Shown: positions 56,089 through 64,000 of the stretch, one piece after another | How the letters are laid out: the number at the start of each line of letters is the position of its first letter | Position numbering within the stretch: position 1 is the first letter of the stretch | DNA from: Chromobacterium rhizoryzae | GTDB lineage: Bacteria > Pseudomonadota > Gammaproteobacteria > Burkholderiales > Chromobacteriaceae | Assembly (NCBI RefSeq): GCF_020544465.1 | Contig: NZ_CP066126.1 | Coordinates: forward strand, 4,402,001 to 4,466,000 | Direction of reading: 5' to 3' | Length of the DNA: 64,000 nucleotides | Notes under the pieces: model-generated | The model's input: the letters and a program-made list of their open reading frames with translations, nothing else | Database searches by the model: none | What the model was told of the DNA's origin: nothing | Made by a program: the position numbers and the translations under genes

Positions 56089-57225
56089 ATGCCCATTCTG
56101 ACCGCCGAACTCGCGCAGGACATCGTCAGCCGCACCATGCGCATCATTCCGTTCAACGTGAACGTGATGGACGCCCAAGGCGCGATTCTGGGCAGCGGCG
56201 ACGCCGGCCGGCTGGGGCAGTTGCACGACGGCGCGCTGCTGGCGCTGGCGCAGCGACGCACGGTGGAAATAGACGAGGCCACCGCCGGCAAGCTGCACGG
56301 CTCCCGTCCCGGCATCAACCTGCCCCTGCACGTGAACGGCCGCATCGCGGGCGTGGTCGGCCTGACCGGCCAGCCGGAGCAGGTTCGCCAGTTCGGCGAA
56401 CTGGTGCGGCTGACCGCCGAGATGATTCTGGAGCAAGCGCAGTTGCAGCGGGCGCTGCAACACGACGCGCGCCAACGCGAAGCCTTTGTGCTGGAATGGA
56501 TACGCGGCGAGCCCGGCGCGGCGCTGGACGCCTGGGCGCAGCGCCTGGGGCTGCGCTTGGAACAGCATCATGTGGCGCTGAGCCTGCAACTGGATGAAGA
56601 GGGCTTGGCCGCCGATCAGGCCCAGGCGGCGCTGCAACAGCTGCAATCGGCGCTGGCGGCGCGCTGGCCGCGCTTGCTGAGCGCGGCCACCGGCCCTTAC
56701 GAGCTGGTGCTGGTGGAGGCTTGCGAGGAGGAAGGCGAAGCCGAACGCGAAGCGCTGCTGCAACGCCGGCTGCGCGCGCTGGCCGCCTGGCTGGAAGAAA
56801 CGGCGGCGCCCGGCTTCCGCTTGGGCATGGGCATTGCGCTGCCGGGGCGGGACGGCGCGGCCCAATCCTGTCTCAGCGCCCGCGCCGCCGCGCGCATCGG
56901 CCGGCAACGGCAGCCCAAGCGGCGGGCGCACAGCTATTACGAACTGGCGCTGCCGGTGCTGCTGTCCGGCCTGGATCACGGCTGGCAGGCCCAGCAATTG
57001 CGGCAGCCGCTGCAAAGGCTGGAGCAGGCCGGCAAAAGCGGGCTGCGCCGCACCGCCGAGGCCTGGTTCGCCCACCAGTCCCACCCCGGCGCCACCGCGC
57101 GGGCGCTGCACATCCACCGCAACACGCTGGACTACCGGCTGGGCCGCATCGCCGACATCACCGGACTGGACCTGCAGCGCCACGAGGACCGTTTCCGGCT
57201 CTACGTCGCGCTGCTGCTGGGGTGA
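56089..57225 (+). CDS. CdaR-family sugar-diacid-type transcriptional regulator
   Basis: This is a 378-residue regulator with the CdaR layout: N-terminal sugar-diacid-binding domain (MPILTAELAQDIVSRTMRIIPFNVNVMDAQGAILGSGD, with RPGINLPLHVNGRIAGVVGLTG near residues 67-88), a central region and a C-terminal PucR-type helix-turn-helix (TARALHIHRNTLDYRLGRIADITGLDL). It is divergent from the MFS-glxK genes with a 179-base intergenic region, and so probably activates them in response to glycerate, glucarate or galactarate. The start at 56089 fits family N-termini. Confidence 0.92.
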   Translation: MPILTAELAQDIVSRTMRIIPFNVNVMDAQGAILGSGDAGRLGQLHDGALLALAQRRTVEIDEATAGKLHGSRPGINLPLHVNGRIAGVVGLTGQPEQVRQFGELVRLTAEMILEQAQLQRALQHDARQREAFVLEWIRGEPGAALDAWAQRLGLRLEQHHVALSLQLDEEGLAADQAQAALQQLQSALAARWPRLLSAATGPYELVLVEACEEEGEAEREALLQRRLRALAAWLEETAAPGFRLGMGIALPGRDGAAQSCLSARAAARIGRQRQPKRRAHSYYELALPVLLSGLDHGWQAQQLRQPLQRLEQAGKSGLRRTAEAWFAHQSHPGATARALHIHRNTLDYRLGRIADITGLDLQRHEDRFRLYVALLLG

Positions 57226-57255
57226 CACTCGCTCGTCGATGGCCTCGGCCTCGGG

Positions 57256-57339
57256 CTACCGGCCGATGCGCTTGAGCCGCGCCGGCTTGGCCCCCTGCTG
57301 CGCCAGCGCGACTTCCAGCAAGGTCTCCAGATGCTTATA
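57256..57339 (-). pseudogene. Possible 3' remnant of an unknown gene
   Basis: On the minus strand, 27 in-frame codons with codon use typical of this genome (YKHLETLLEVALAQQGAKPA...) end in TAG at 57258-57256. The frame stays open further upstream but without the same codon bias and without a start. It may be the tail of a gene interrupted when the 57.4-60.0 kb segment arrived. I do not recognise a family; it could also be chance. Confidence 0.25.
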
Positions 57340-57396
57340 CGCAGTCCATGACTGCTGCAACGAAACAAGACCAAGACGGCGTATGGACACTTTTTG

Positions 57397-57421
57397 AGAG
57401 GCAGGCTCCAAGCCTGTCTCT
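57397..57421. promoter_or_regulatory. Imperfect dyad upstream of the effector-like gene
   Basis: AGAGGCAGGC (57397-57406) and GCCTGTCTCT (57412-57421) pair over 9 of 10 bases with a 5-nt loop, about 55 bases upstream of the proposed start codon. It is preceded, not followed, by a T-run, so it does not look like a terminator. An operator or leader hairpin is possible. Confidence 0.35.
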
Positions 57422-57476
57422 AGTATTGCCCCCTGTCGCGATGCCCGAGATCGCCCTCACCGCACAGGACCGCCAT

Positions 57477-60041
57477 ATGCCTTCCATTCCCTTTTTCTCA
57501 AGTCGCCCCTCCCAGCAGCCCAGCCCGATTGAAGCGCAACTGCTCGCCAACGCAAAAACCCCGGCAGAACGCCGTGAAACGGAAAATCTGTTTGCTCAGG
57601 TGAAACAAATACGCAATGCACCCGATTCGTCGGCATCCACGCTTTCGCCCCCCGCCTTTCCCCTCACCTTGAAAAACGTTCTGCTGAGCGGCCTGTATGT
57701 CCAGGCCGGGGTCCAGCCGCTTCTCAACCGCGAATCGCCGTTGCTTCCGGCGTCTTCCGCGCCATCCGCCCTCCCCTCGGCGCTGCTCCAGATCCACAGC
57801 CAGCCCTATTCCCGCTCCGCGCCTCCACAGCCGGAAACGCCCCTGCTCCGCCAAGCGCGCCACGTCGTTCCCAAACCCAAGACCACGACCACGACCGCTG
57901 CGCCTGACGACGTCAAGATCGTTAAGATGTTTGATTTTTCCTGCATGAACGAAGGCGAGAATCTGTCCTTCGCCCAAGTGCTGCGCCAAATCGGCAAAAC
58001 CTTGCGCAACCCCATCACCGCACTGGCCACGGAAAGCAAGCATGTCGACAGCTGGAGACAGGGCCGCGGCTGCGCCACGTCCGAGGAGATCTCGGCCATC
58101 ACCGACATCACCGAGAAAGTCGACGCCATCACCTCGCAAGTCCTGACGCTGCTGCCAGGCAGCCAGCCCTTGGCCATCGCGCAATACATCGTCGGCCCTC
58201 TGCTGGAGCATGCAGCCAATGATCTGGAAGGCAAACCCACCTCGCGGGAAGAAGAACTCAACCTGTTGCAGCAAGTGACCCAACAAGCCCGCTTCAGCAT
58301 TGATGGGATGAGCCATGCCGAGCGGCAGCGCTTGCAAACCGCGCCCCAGCCTGGCGGCAAGGCTTCAGGAATAGACCTGCCGGCATTCCATCTCAAAAAC
58401 GGTCGTAACCACATCAAACTCAAAGCCAACGGCAAACACCATGACGTCGCCTTGTTGGAGAAGGATGGCCGCAGTTTTGCGCAAATCCCGGCCAAGCAGC
58501 AGGGAAAGTTCGCTAACCGCGAAGTCTATTTCAACCATCTCGCACAGGAATGGCGCTTGCTGGGCGATGGCAAATTCCGGCATTTCAGCAAGCAGGAACA
58601 ATTGGCCGCCCATAAACTGGCGCTGGGTCCGCATCACTTGCATCGCTCCAGCAGCGCGAACACGCCTCATGTCTACAGCGTTCACAATTCCTTCACAGCG
58701 CAACCGGCACGGCTTGAAGCCATCGAGCTGTTTGGCCGCCTGGTGCCTTACCGTCATGAACTCGCCACCGGCAAGGAATACATCTACGATGCCCGCCGGC
58801 CTGACGCCGCGCCCCTGGAAGTGGAAAATCGTCTGGGCGAATGGCATCTCAAGCACGAGCTCACGCGACAGGCCGCACCCGAACTGCGCGCGGCCATCGC
58901 CAAGCACGACATCGCGCCGCTGGCCCTGGACGAGCGCCAGCTTTCCACGCCCAATCACTTCGGCATCCAGCGCACCGGCGATGGCCAATACGTCCTGGCC
59001 ATCGACCAGCAGTACTACCCCGTTCAACGGCACGGCAAGCAAGTGCAGCTTGGGGACGCCCGCAATCTGCAGATCGAGCTGAGCGCCCACGGCAAGCGCG
59101 TCGAGGTGGGATTGGCCAAACCAGCCAGCCGGGACAATCCCGCATTCAAACTGGTTGACATGCCTATCATCGGCAAGCCGCTGAAAATCCGCGCCGCGCG
59201 CAAGGCCATAGGCAAGGCGCTGCCAATCGCGCAAACCAAAATCGCCAATGCGATCCAGGCCTTGAACCGCTCCGACCTTCGCCCCCAGGTCCAGTTGGCG
59301 GAAGAGGCCTATTTCGGCAAAACCTTCCATCAGGACCCGAAACGCTTGGCGCAGCTGGGCAAATATCTGGACCAGATCCAGGGCGATCTGGCGCGCATCG
59401 ACACCGCCAACTTCAATTTCGACAGCCGGGTCGGCTCTCCCACCACGGTGGCGGAACTCTCCAGGGAGCAATACCAGATGCTGGGCCGCAAGCCCAAATC
59501 AAAAATCATCAATGTTGGCCGCGATGGCTTCTACGCCTATTACGAACGGATGGGCAAAAACCCGAGCGCGGTCGCCGATGTGCTGATCCATGAGCTGTCG
59601 CATGGCGGCCCCAACACACTGGACTTCGCTTATGTCGGTACGCAAAAGCAGGCCCGCGTCGGCGATGTCGATGTATTTGAACTGATCAACCTCGCCAATA
59701 AGCATATCGAGAAGGATAGCCGCTACGGCGGCGCCGACCTGCCGCAGATCGATAACATCAATATTGCGTTCAAAGGGCTCAAGAACGCCGACTCCATCGC
59801 CCAGTTCGTCTCCTTCCTGGGCAAGGCGGACAGCGACCCTGCTGGTTTCGAGCGCGACTACCAAACGCTGAAGGCCGCCGCCGACCGCTCTGACCATTTT
59901 CAGCAACGCCTGCCGGAAGGCGTGCCGGTGAGCCGCAACCGCCGCTCCATTGATGCCCCAGTCCCGTCACTGCCGCCGTTGCTGTTGCTAGTGGAACGAC
60001 AAAGCGGCCGTTATCACTTGTATCGTCCGCTCGCAGGCTGA
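57477..60041 (+). CDS. Large effector/toxin-like protein with C-terminal aspzincin-type metalloprotease motif
   Basis: This is an 854-residue protein with no signal peptide. The first ~130 residues are rich in Pro, Ser and Gln, as in many type III effectors; the middle holds several related segments (HDVALLEKDGRSFAQI, KEYIYDARRPDAAPLEVE, YVLAIDQQYYPVQRHGK). The C-terminal domain has LIHELSH (His705, Glu706, His709), followed by NTLDFAYVG with Asp716. This fits the aspzincin pattern HExxH...GTxD, and KNADSIAQFVSFLG is typical of the M35-like family. The start at 57477 has AGGA seven bases upstream; earlier starts (57441, 57348) are possible. Several stretches have lower GC than flanking genes. 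No chaperone or secretion gene is adjacent. Confidence 0.72.
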   Translation: MPSIPFFSSRPSQQPSPIEAQLLANAKTPAERRETENLFAQVKQIRNAPDSSASTLSPPAFPLTLKNVLLSGLYVQAGVQPLLNRESPLLPASSAPSALPSALLQIHSQPYSRSAPPQPETPLLRQARHVVPKPKTTTTTAAPDDVKIVKMFDFSCMNEGENLSFAQVLRQIGKTLRNPITALATESKHVDSWRQGRGCATSEEISAITDITEKVDAITSQVLTLLPGSQPLAIAQYIVGPLLEHAANDLEGKPTSREEELNLLQQVTQQARFSIDGMSHAERQRLQTAPQPGGKASGIDLPAFHLKNGRNHIKLKANGKHHDVALLEKDGRSFAQIPAKQQGKFANREVYFNHLAQEWRLLGDGKFRHFSKQEQLAAHKLALGPHHLHRSSSANTPHVYSVHNSFTAQPARLEAIELFGRLVPYRHELATGKEYIYDARRPDAAPLEVENRLGEWHLKHELTRQAAPELRAAIAKHDIAPLALDERQLSTPNHFGIQRTGDGQYVLAIDQQYYPVQRHGKQVQLGDARNLQIELSAHGKRVEVGLAKPASRDNPAFKLVDMPIIGKPLKIRAARKAIGKALPIAQTKIANAIQALNRSDLRPQVQLAEEAYFGKTFHQDPKRLAQLGKYLDQIQGDLARIDTANFNFDSRVGSPTTVAELSREQYQMLGRKPKSKIINVGRDGFYAYYERMGKNPSAVADVLIHELSHGGPNTLDFAYVGTQKQARVGDVDVFELINLANKHIEKDSRYGGADLPQIDNINIAFKGLKNADSIAQFVSFLGKADSDPAGFERDYQTLKAAADRSDHFQQRLPEGVPVSRNRRSIDAPVPSLPPLLLLVERQSGRYHLYRPLAG

Positions 60042-60057
60042 TTCACCTGGCCCGCCG

Positions 60058-60085
60058 CCGGGCAGGGTCCGATCTCCCTGCCCGG
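60058..60085. terminator. GC hairpin after the effector-like gene
   Basis: CCGGGCAGGG (60058-60067), an 8-nt loop, CCCTGCCCGG (60076-60085): a perfect 10-bp stem 17 bases after the stop. No T-run follows, so it may be a weak terminator or RNA-stabilising hairpin. Confidence 0.45.
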
Positions 60086-60134
60086 CCCGCCGATGCGCTA
60101 AACTATTCGGTTTAGACTTCTTGCGTAATCCCTC

Positions 60135-60368
60135 ATGGGCCAGCCCACTGCCACTCCCCCCCTCTCCCGCCGGCTGGCCTGGATCGCCGCCGCCGGCTGC
60201 CTTGGCTACTATCTGCTGCTGGCGCTGCGTCCGGCCTGGCTGGAAGCCAAACTCGTCGGCTGGCCGGCGTCCGTCCTGCTGGCGCTGGCCATGTTCCTGC
60301 TGTTCTTCCTGCTGGCCGCCGGCTACGCGCTGGCCGCCGGCCGCGCCGACGACTCGGAGCGCGCATGA
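60135..60368 (+). CDS. Small two-TM membrane protein (DUF485-like)
   Basis: This is a 77-residue protein with two membrane segments (about 14-32 and 43-66). Position directly before a sodium:solute symporter with a 4-base stop/start overlap (ATGA) is the layout of yjcH-actP, so a DUF485-like partner is likely. The sequence itself is weakly conserved. Confidence 0.65.
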   Translation: MGQPTATPPLSRRLAWIAAAGCLGYYLLLALRPAWLEAKLVGWPASVLLALAMFLLFFLLAAGYALAAGRADDSERA

Positions 60369-61867
60369 ACCACGCGTCCGCCTTTTTCCTATTGTTCGTG
60401 CTGCTGACCCTGGCCATCACCGCCGCCGCCGCGCGGCGCACCGCCTCGGCCGGCGATTTCTACACCGCCGGCGGCCGCATCCGCGGCTGGCAGAACGGGC
60501 TGGCGCTGGCCGGCGACTACCTGTCCGCGGCGGCCTTCCTCGGCGCCGCCGGCCTGTATCTGTCCCAGGGCTACGACTCCCTGGCCTACGCCGTCGGCAC
60601 CCTGGCCGGCTGGCCGCTCTTGCTGCTGCTGTTGGCGGAAAAGCTGCGCGGCAGCGGCTGCTACACCGCCGCCGCGGTGCTGGGCCGGCGCTTCGACCAC
60701 GACGCGGTGCGGCTGGCCGCCAGCGTCAACTCGCTGACGGTGACGCTGTTCTACCTGATCGTGCAGATGGTGGGCGCCGGCAAACTGATCGAGCTGCTGT
60801 TCGGCCTGCCCTATCTGGCCGCGGTGAGCCTGGTGGGCGCGCTGATGGTGCTCTACGTGGCGCTGGGCGGGATGTTGGCCACCACCTGGGTGCAGATGGT
60901 CAAGGCGGTGCTGATGTTCGGCTGCGCGCTGTTGCTGGCCGGCGGCGTGCTGGCGCGCTTCGGCGGCGATCCTGCGCGGCTGTTCGCCGCCGTGGAGGCC
61001 TTGCGCGGGCCGCAGGCCTTCCTGCCCAGTCCGGCGCTGAGCGATCCGCTGGAAGTGCTGTCGCTGGGCCTGGGCCTTTGCCTGGGCCTGCTGGGCCTGC
61101 CCCATGTGCTGATGCGCTTCTTCACCGTGCCTGACCGCCGCGCCGCGCGCCAGTCCGCCTGCTTCGCCACCGGCCTGATCGCGCTGTTCTTCGCCGTCAA
61201 CATCGTCATCGGCTACGGCGCGCTGGCCTTGGTGGGGCCGGAACCCGGCTTCCACGACGCCGCCGGCAAACTGCTGGGCGGCGGCAATATGGCCGCCATC
61301 CACCTGGCCACCTTGCTGGGCGGGCCGGCCTGGCAGGGCCTGGTGGCGGCGGTGGCCTTCGCCACCATCCTGGCGGTGGTGTCCGGCCTGGCCATGGCCG
61401 GCGCCAGCGCCATCAGCCACGATCTCTACGCGGTCTGGTGGCGGCGCGGCCGCGTCGACGCCCACGCCGAATTGCGGGTGTCGCGCTGGGCCACCGTCGG
61501 CCTGGGCCTGCTGGCCCTGCTGCTGTCCACGCTGTTCCAGCAGCAAAACATCGCCTTCCTGATGGGCCTGGCCTTCGCCATCGCCGCCTCGGCCAATTTT
61601 CCGGTGCTGCTGCTGGCCCTGCACTGGCCCGGCCTCAGCGCGCGCGGCGCGCTGTGGGGCAGCCTGGGCGGGCTAGCCGCGGCGGCGGCGCTGATCGTGA
61701 CCGGCCCGGCGGTATGGGTGGGCGCGCTGGGCCACGCCAAGCCGCTGTTTCCCTACGCCAACCCGGCGCTGTTCTCTGTGCCGCTGGCCTTTGCGCTGGC
61801 TTGGCTGGGTTCGCGCCGCGGCGCAACGGCGGTATCATCGGCTAGCGATACTTCTCACCGACCCTGA
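60365..61867 (+). CDS. Sodium:solute symporter (SSS family, ActP-like)
   Basis: This is a 500-residue transporter with about 13 membrane segments. The SSS features are YTAGGRIRGWQNGLALAGDYLSAAAFLGAAGLYLSQGYD near the N-terminus and GLLGLPHVLMRFFTVPDRRAARQSA in the middle. It is shorter than E. coli ActP (549), and it is coupled to the DUF485-like gene. Monocarboxylate (acetate-type) transport is likely but the substrate is unproven. Confidence 0.88.
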   Translation: MNHASAFFLLFVLLTLAITAAAARRTASAGDFYTAGGRIRGWQNGLALAGDYLSAAAFLGAAGLYLSQGYDSLAYAVGTLAGWPLLLLLLAEKLRGSGCYTAAAVLGRRFDHDAVRLAASVNSLTVTLFYLIVQMVGAGKLIELLFGLPYLAAVSLVGALMVLYVALGGMLATTWVQMVKAVLMFGCALLLAGGVLARFGGDPARLFAAVEALRGPQAFLPSPALSDPLEVLSLGLGLCLGLLGLPHVLMRFFTVPDRRAARQSACFATGLIALFFAVNIVIGYGALALVGPEPGFHDAAGKLLGGGNMAAIHLATLLGGPAWQGLVAAVAFATILAVVSGLAMAGASAISHDLYAVWWRRGRVDAHAELRVSRWATVGLGLLALLLSTLFQQQNIAFLMGLAFAIAASANFPVLLLALHWPGLSARGALWGSLGGLAAAAALIVTGPAVWVGALGHAKPLFPYANPALFSVPLAFALAWLGSRRGATAVSSASDTSHRP

Positions 61868-61872
61868 CACTC

Positions 61873-62496
61873 ATGACCACACTGACTCTTTACGGCAACC
61901 GACTGTCCGGCCACAGCTACAAGGTGCGCCTGGCGCTGATGCTGGCCGATGTTTCCCATGATTACGTCCATGTGGACCTGGAGCTGCCGCGCGAACAGCG
62001 GCCGGAGGATTTCCGCGCCGCCAGCCGTTTCGGCGAAGTGCCGGTGCTGGTGGCCGACGGCACCGCGCTGTGCCAGTCCAACGCCATCCTGCAATGGCTG
62101 GCCAATAATTTCGGCCAGCTCAGCGGCGAGCACGGCAGCCGCGAGACCGTGCGCGAATGGCTGAGTTGGGAAGCCAACCGCGTCGGCCTGTCGGTGCCCA
62201 ATCTGCGCTGGTCGCGGATGAACCGGCTGCCTCAGCCGGAGGTGGAAGCCTGGCTGGAACAACGCGCGCGCGCCGATCTGGACGCCCTGGACGCCGCCCT
62301 GGCCGAACAGCCCTATCTGGCCGGCCAGCGGCTGAGCATCGCCGATCTGTCCGCCAGCGCCTATCTGTGGTGGCTGGCCGACGCCGGCCTGGACATCGCC
62401 GCTTGGCCTCAAGTCCGGGCCTGGCTGGAACGCATCGCCCAGCAGCCGGGCTGGCAGCACCCCGATGTGCTGATGGCGCCGGACATTCCCGACTAA
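61873..62496 (+). CDS. Glutathione S-transferase family protein
   Basis: This is a 207-residue two-domain GST. The N-terminal thioredoxin-like domain begins LTLYGNRLSGHSYKVRLALMLAD, with Ser at the active-site turn, and contains FGEVPVLVADGTALCQSNAILQWLA (cis-Pro and SNAI motif). The C-terminal helical domain contains LSIADLSASAYLWWLADAG. It starts 5 bases after the symporter stop. Confidence 0.88.
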   Translation: MTTLTLYGNRLSGHSYKVRLALMLADVSHDYVHVDLELPREQRPEDFRAASRFGEVPVLVADGTALCQSNAILQWLANNFGQLSGEHGSRETVREWLSWEANRVGLSVPNLRWSRMNRLPQPEVEAWLEQRARADLDALDAALAEQPYLAGQRLSIADLSASAYLWWLADAGLDIAAWPQVRAWLERIAQQPGWQHPDVLMAPDIPD

Positions 62497-62515
62497 GCCC
62501 CCACGGAGCCCCGCC

Positions 62516-63031
62516 ATGTCGTCCCGTCCCGATTGCATCCGACACTGGAGCGAGCTGATCGAAGCCCGCTCGCAAAGCTATCCCGACAGCCGGGAGCCGC
62601 TGGCGCGCGGCGCGGCGCTGGGCAAGCATTACGGCTTCGCCCGCCTCGGCATCCATCACGAACTGCTGGAGCCGGGCCAACGCACCAGCTGGCCGCACGC
62701 GGAAAAAACCGAGGACGAATTCGTCCACGTGCTGGAGGGCGAGCCCGACGTCTGGCTGGACGGCGCGCTGTACCGGCTGCGGCCCGGCGACTCGGTCGGC
62801 TTCAAGGCCGGCACCGGCCTCGCCCACACCTTCATCAACAATAGCGATAAGCCGGTGCGCCTGCTCTGCGTCGGCGATGTCAACCGCGACGACAATCAGG
62901 TGCACTACCCGCTGCACCCGGCGCGCAACGCCGCCATCGGCCCGCAGCACTGGAGCGACGCGCCCGAGCGCCCGCAGGGCGATCACGACGGCCTGCCCGA
63001 TCTGCTGCGCGCGGCCGGAGGCCCTTTCTGA
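62516..63031 (+). CDS. Cupin-domain protein
   Basis: This is a 171-residue protein with one cupin barrel. Motif 1 is around RTSWPHAEKTEDEFVHVLEGEPDVWLDG (residues 56-83) and motif 2 around RPGDSVGFKAGTGLAHTFINNS (86-107). The His/Glu metal ligands in motif 1 are largely kept. The gene starts 19 bases after GST and ends one base before the FAD oxidase, so it is in the same operon. Function is unknown. Confidence 0.82.
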   Translation: MSSRPDCIRHWSELIEARSQSYPDSREPLARGAALGKHYGFARLGIHHELLEPGQRTSWPHAEKTEDEFVHVLEGEPDVWLDGALYRLRPGDSVGFKAGTGLAHTFINNSDKPVRLLCVGDVNRDDNQVHYPLHPARNAAIGPQHWSDAPERPQGDHDGLPDLLRAAGGPF

Positions 63032-63032
63032 C

Positions 63033-64000
63033 ATGCACGATTTTCTCCAAGCCGCCGCGTCCCTGATCGGCCCCGCCCATCTGCTGACCGAAGCCGCCGA
63101 CACCGCGCCCTACACGCTGGACTGGCGCCGCCGCTACCAGGGCCGGCCGCTGGCGGTGGCCTTGCCCGGCAGCACCGCCGAGGCGGCCGAGCTGGTCAAG
63201 CTCTGCCACCGCCATCAGGTGGCCATCGTGCCGCAGGGCGGCAACACCTCCACCTGCGGCGCGGCCACGCCGGACGCCAGCGGCCGCCAACTGGTGGTGG
63301 CGATGCGGCGGCTGCGCGCCGTGCGCAAGCTGGACGCGGACAACAACGCCGTCACCGTGGAGGCCGGCGCCACGCTGCGCGAGGTGCAGCTGGCGGCGGA
63401 ACAGGCCGGACGGCTGTTTCCGCTGTCGCTGGCCTCGGAAGGCAGCTGTCAGATCGGCGGCAATCTGTCCACCAACGCCGGCGGCGTCGCGGTGCTGCGC
63501 TACGGCACCATGCGCGAACTGACGCTGGGCCTGGAAGTGGTGCTGCCGGACGGCCGGGTGCTGGACGCGCTGGCCGGCCTGCGCAAGGACACCACCGGCC
63601 TGGACCTCAAGCAATGGTTCATCGGCGCCGAGGGACAGCTGGGCCTGATCACCGCCGCCACGCTGAAGCTGTTTCCGCTGCCCAGCGCCCGCGCCACCGC
63701 GCTGATCGGCGTGAACGACATCGAAACCGCCATCGTCTGGCTCAACGGCCTGCGCCAACGCTTCGACGACCGCCTCACCGCCTTCGAGGTGATCGAGGCC
63801 GACTGCCAACAGGCAATCGAACGCCACCGCCCCGGCCAATTGCCGTTCACCGCGCCGTGGCTGCTCTTGATCGAGCTGTCCGACGGCGGCGACGACGCCG
63901 CGCTGAACGAGGCGCTGCTGGACTGGCTGGCCGGGCAAACCCCGCGCGACGGCGTGGTGGCGCAAAGCGAGGCCGAGCGCCGCAAGCTGTGGCTGCTGCG
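63033..64000 (+). CDS. FAD-binding oxidase/dehydrogenase, N-terminal part (3' end outside window)
   Basis: This is a PCMH-type FAD-linked oxidoreductase (D-lactate/D-2-hydroxyglutarate dehydrogenase group). From the ATG at 63033 the frame stays open to the window edge. Visible motifs are the flavin-phosphate loop VPQGGNTSTCGAA and LASEGSCQIGGNLSTNAGGVAVLRYGTMRELTLGLEVVLPDG, followed by TTGLDLKQWFIGAEGQLGLIT. It begins one base after the cupin stop. The family commonly oxidises 2-hydroxyacids; substrate is not settled. Confidence 0.9.
   Translation, partial: MHDFLQAAASLIGPAHLLTEAADTAPYTLDWRRRYQGRPLAVALPGSTAEAAELVKLCHRHQVAIVPQGGNTSTCGAATPDASGRQLVVAMRRLRAVRKLDADNNAVTVEAGATLREVQLAAEQAGRLFPLSLASEGSCQIGGNLSTNAGGVAVLRYGTMRELTLGLEVVLPDGRVLDALAGLRKDTTGLDLKQWFIGAEGQLGLITAATLKLFPLPSARATALIGVNDIETAIVWLNGLRQRFDDRLTAFEVIEADCQQAIERHRPGQLPFTAPWLLLIELSDGGDDAALNEALLDWLAGQTPRDGVVAQSEAERRKLWLL

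Noticed and set aside
54545..56101. 518-codon ORF antisense to the MFS gene
   Set aside because: Gln/His-rich antisense frame; the MFS CDS has 12 membrane segments and conserved motifs.
57348..57476. N-terminal extension of the effector-like protein
   Set aside because: The ATG at 57477 has a better AGGA site; the extension covers a dyad and has no coding character.

Overview
The window looks like a chromosomal segment of a GC-rich betaproteobacterium of the Neisseriales, most probably Chromobacterium or a close relative. The evidence is the gene repertoire and order: ispE - tRNA-Gln - prs - rplY - pth - ychF, a diheme membrane-anchored cytochrome c5 of the Neisseria type, and a Neisseria-style peptidoglycan O-acetylation trio. 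Coding DNA has strong G/C third-position bias. No rRNA operon, CRISPR array, complete insertion sequence or prophage was seen. The assignment is inferred from content and was not checked against a database.

Layout. 1-1340: the AT-rich edge of a surface-polysaccharide locus (manC fragment, gmm). 1354-7312: gltBD glutamate synthase on the minus strand; the 3' part of gltD keeps the foreign composition of the polysaccharide locus. 7.6-13.3 kb: cardiolipin-synthase-like phospholipase D, lysine/arginine decarboxylase with a long leader, and an orphan sensor kinase whose H-box histidine is glutamine. 13.5-20.9 kb: two LysE exporters around a DUF488 gene, GNAT, ferredoxin-NADP reductase, nitronate monooxygenase, a transsulfuration enzyme and an acyl-CoA ligase. 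20.9-23.6 kb: an amino-acid (possibly cystine) ABC binding protein and permease without a local ATPase, and an orphan Wzz protein. 23.7-32 kb: conserved housekeeping block (ychF, pth, rplY, prs, tRNA-Gln, ispE, lolB, a TPR lipoprotein, mutM, an acyltransferase). 32-35.7 kb: patA-patB-ape1-like genes that probably add and remove O-acetyl groups on peptidoglycan. 35.8-40.3 kb: apaH, rep, a structured intergenic region with a candidate small RNA, cytochrome c5, tRNA-Arg. 40.4-51.8 kb: an ABC exporter, a small hypothetical gene behind a Fur-like site, a Nudix protein, and recB and recD separated by a polyphosphate kinase and a binding protein, with no recC nearby. 51.9-57.2 kb: an SDR and an RsuA-like protein, both with altered catalytic positions, then a glycerate kinase/MFS/CdaR unit. 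57.5-60.0 kb: a large protein with a C-terminal aspzincin-type metalloprotease motif, probably a secreted effector or toxin. 60.1-64 kb: DUF485-like protein, sodium:solute symporter, GST, cupin and an FAD-linked oxidase cut by the window edge.

Most noteworthy: the aspzincin effector candidate with lower-GC stretches; the promoter-structure-terminator arrangement at 39.0-39.2 kb; the pac-type O-acetylation cluster; the compositional breakpoint inside gltD; and three proteins (histidine kinase, SDR, pseudouridine synthase) that have lost or moved a canonical catalytic residue.
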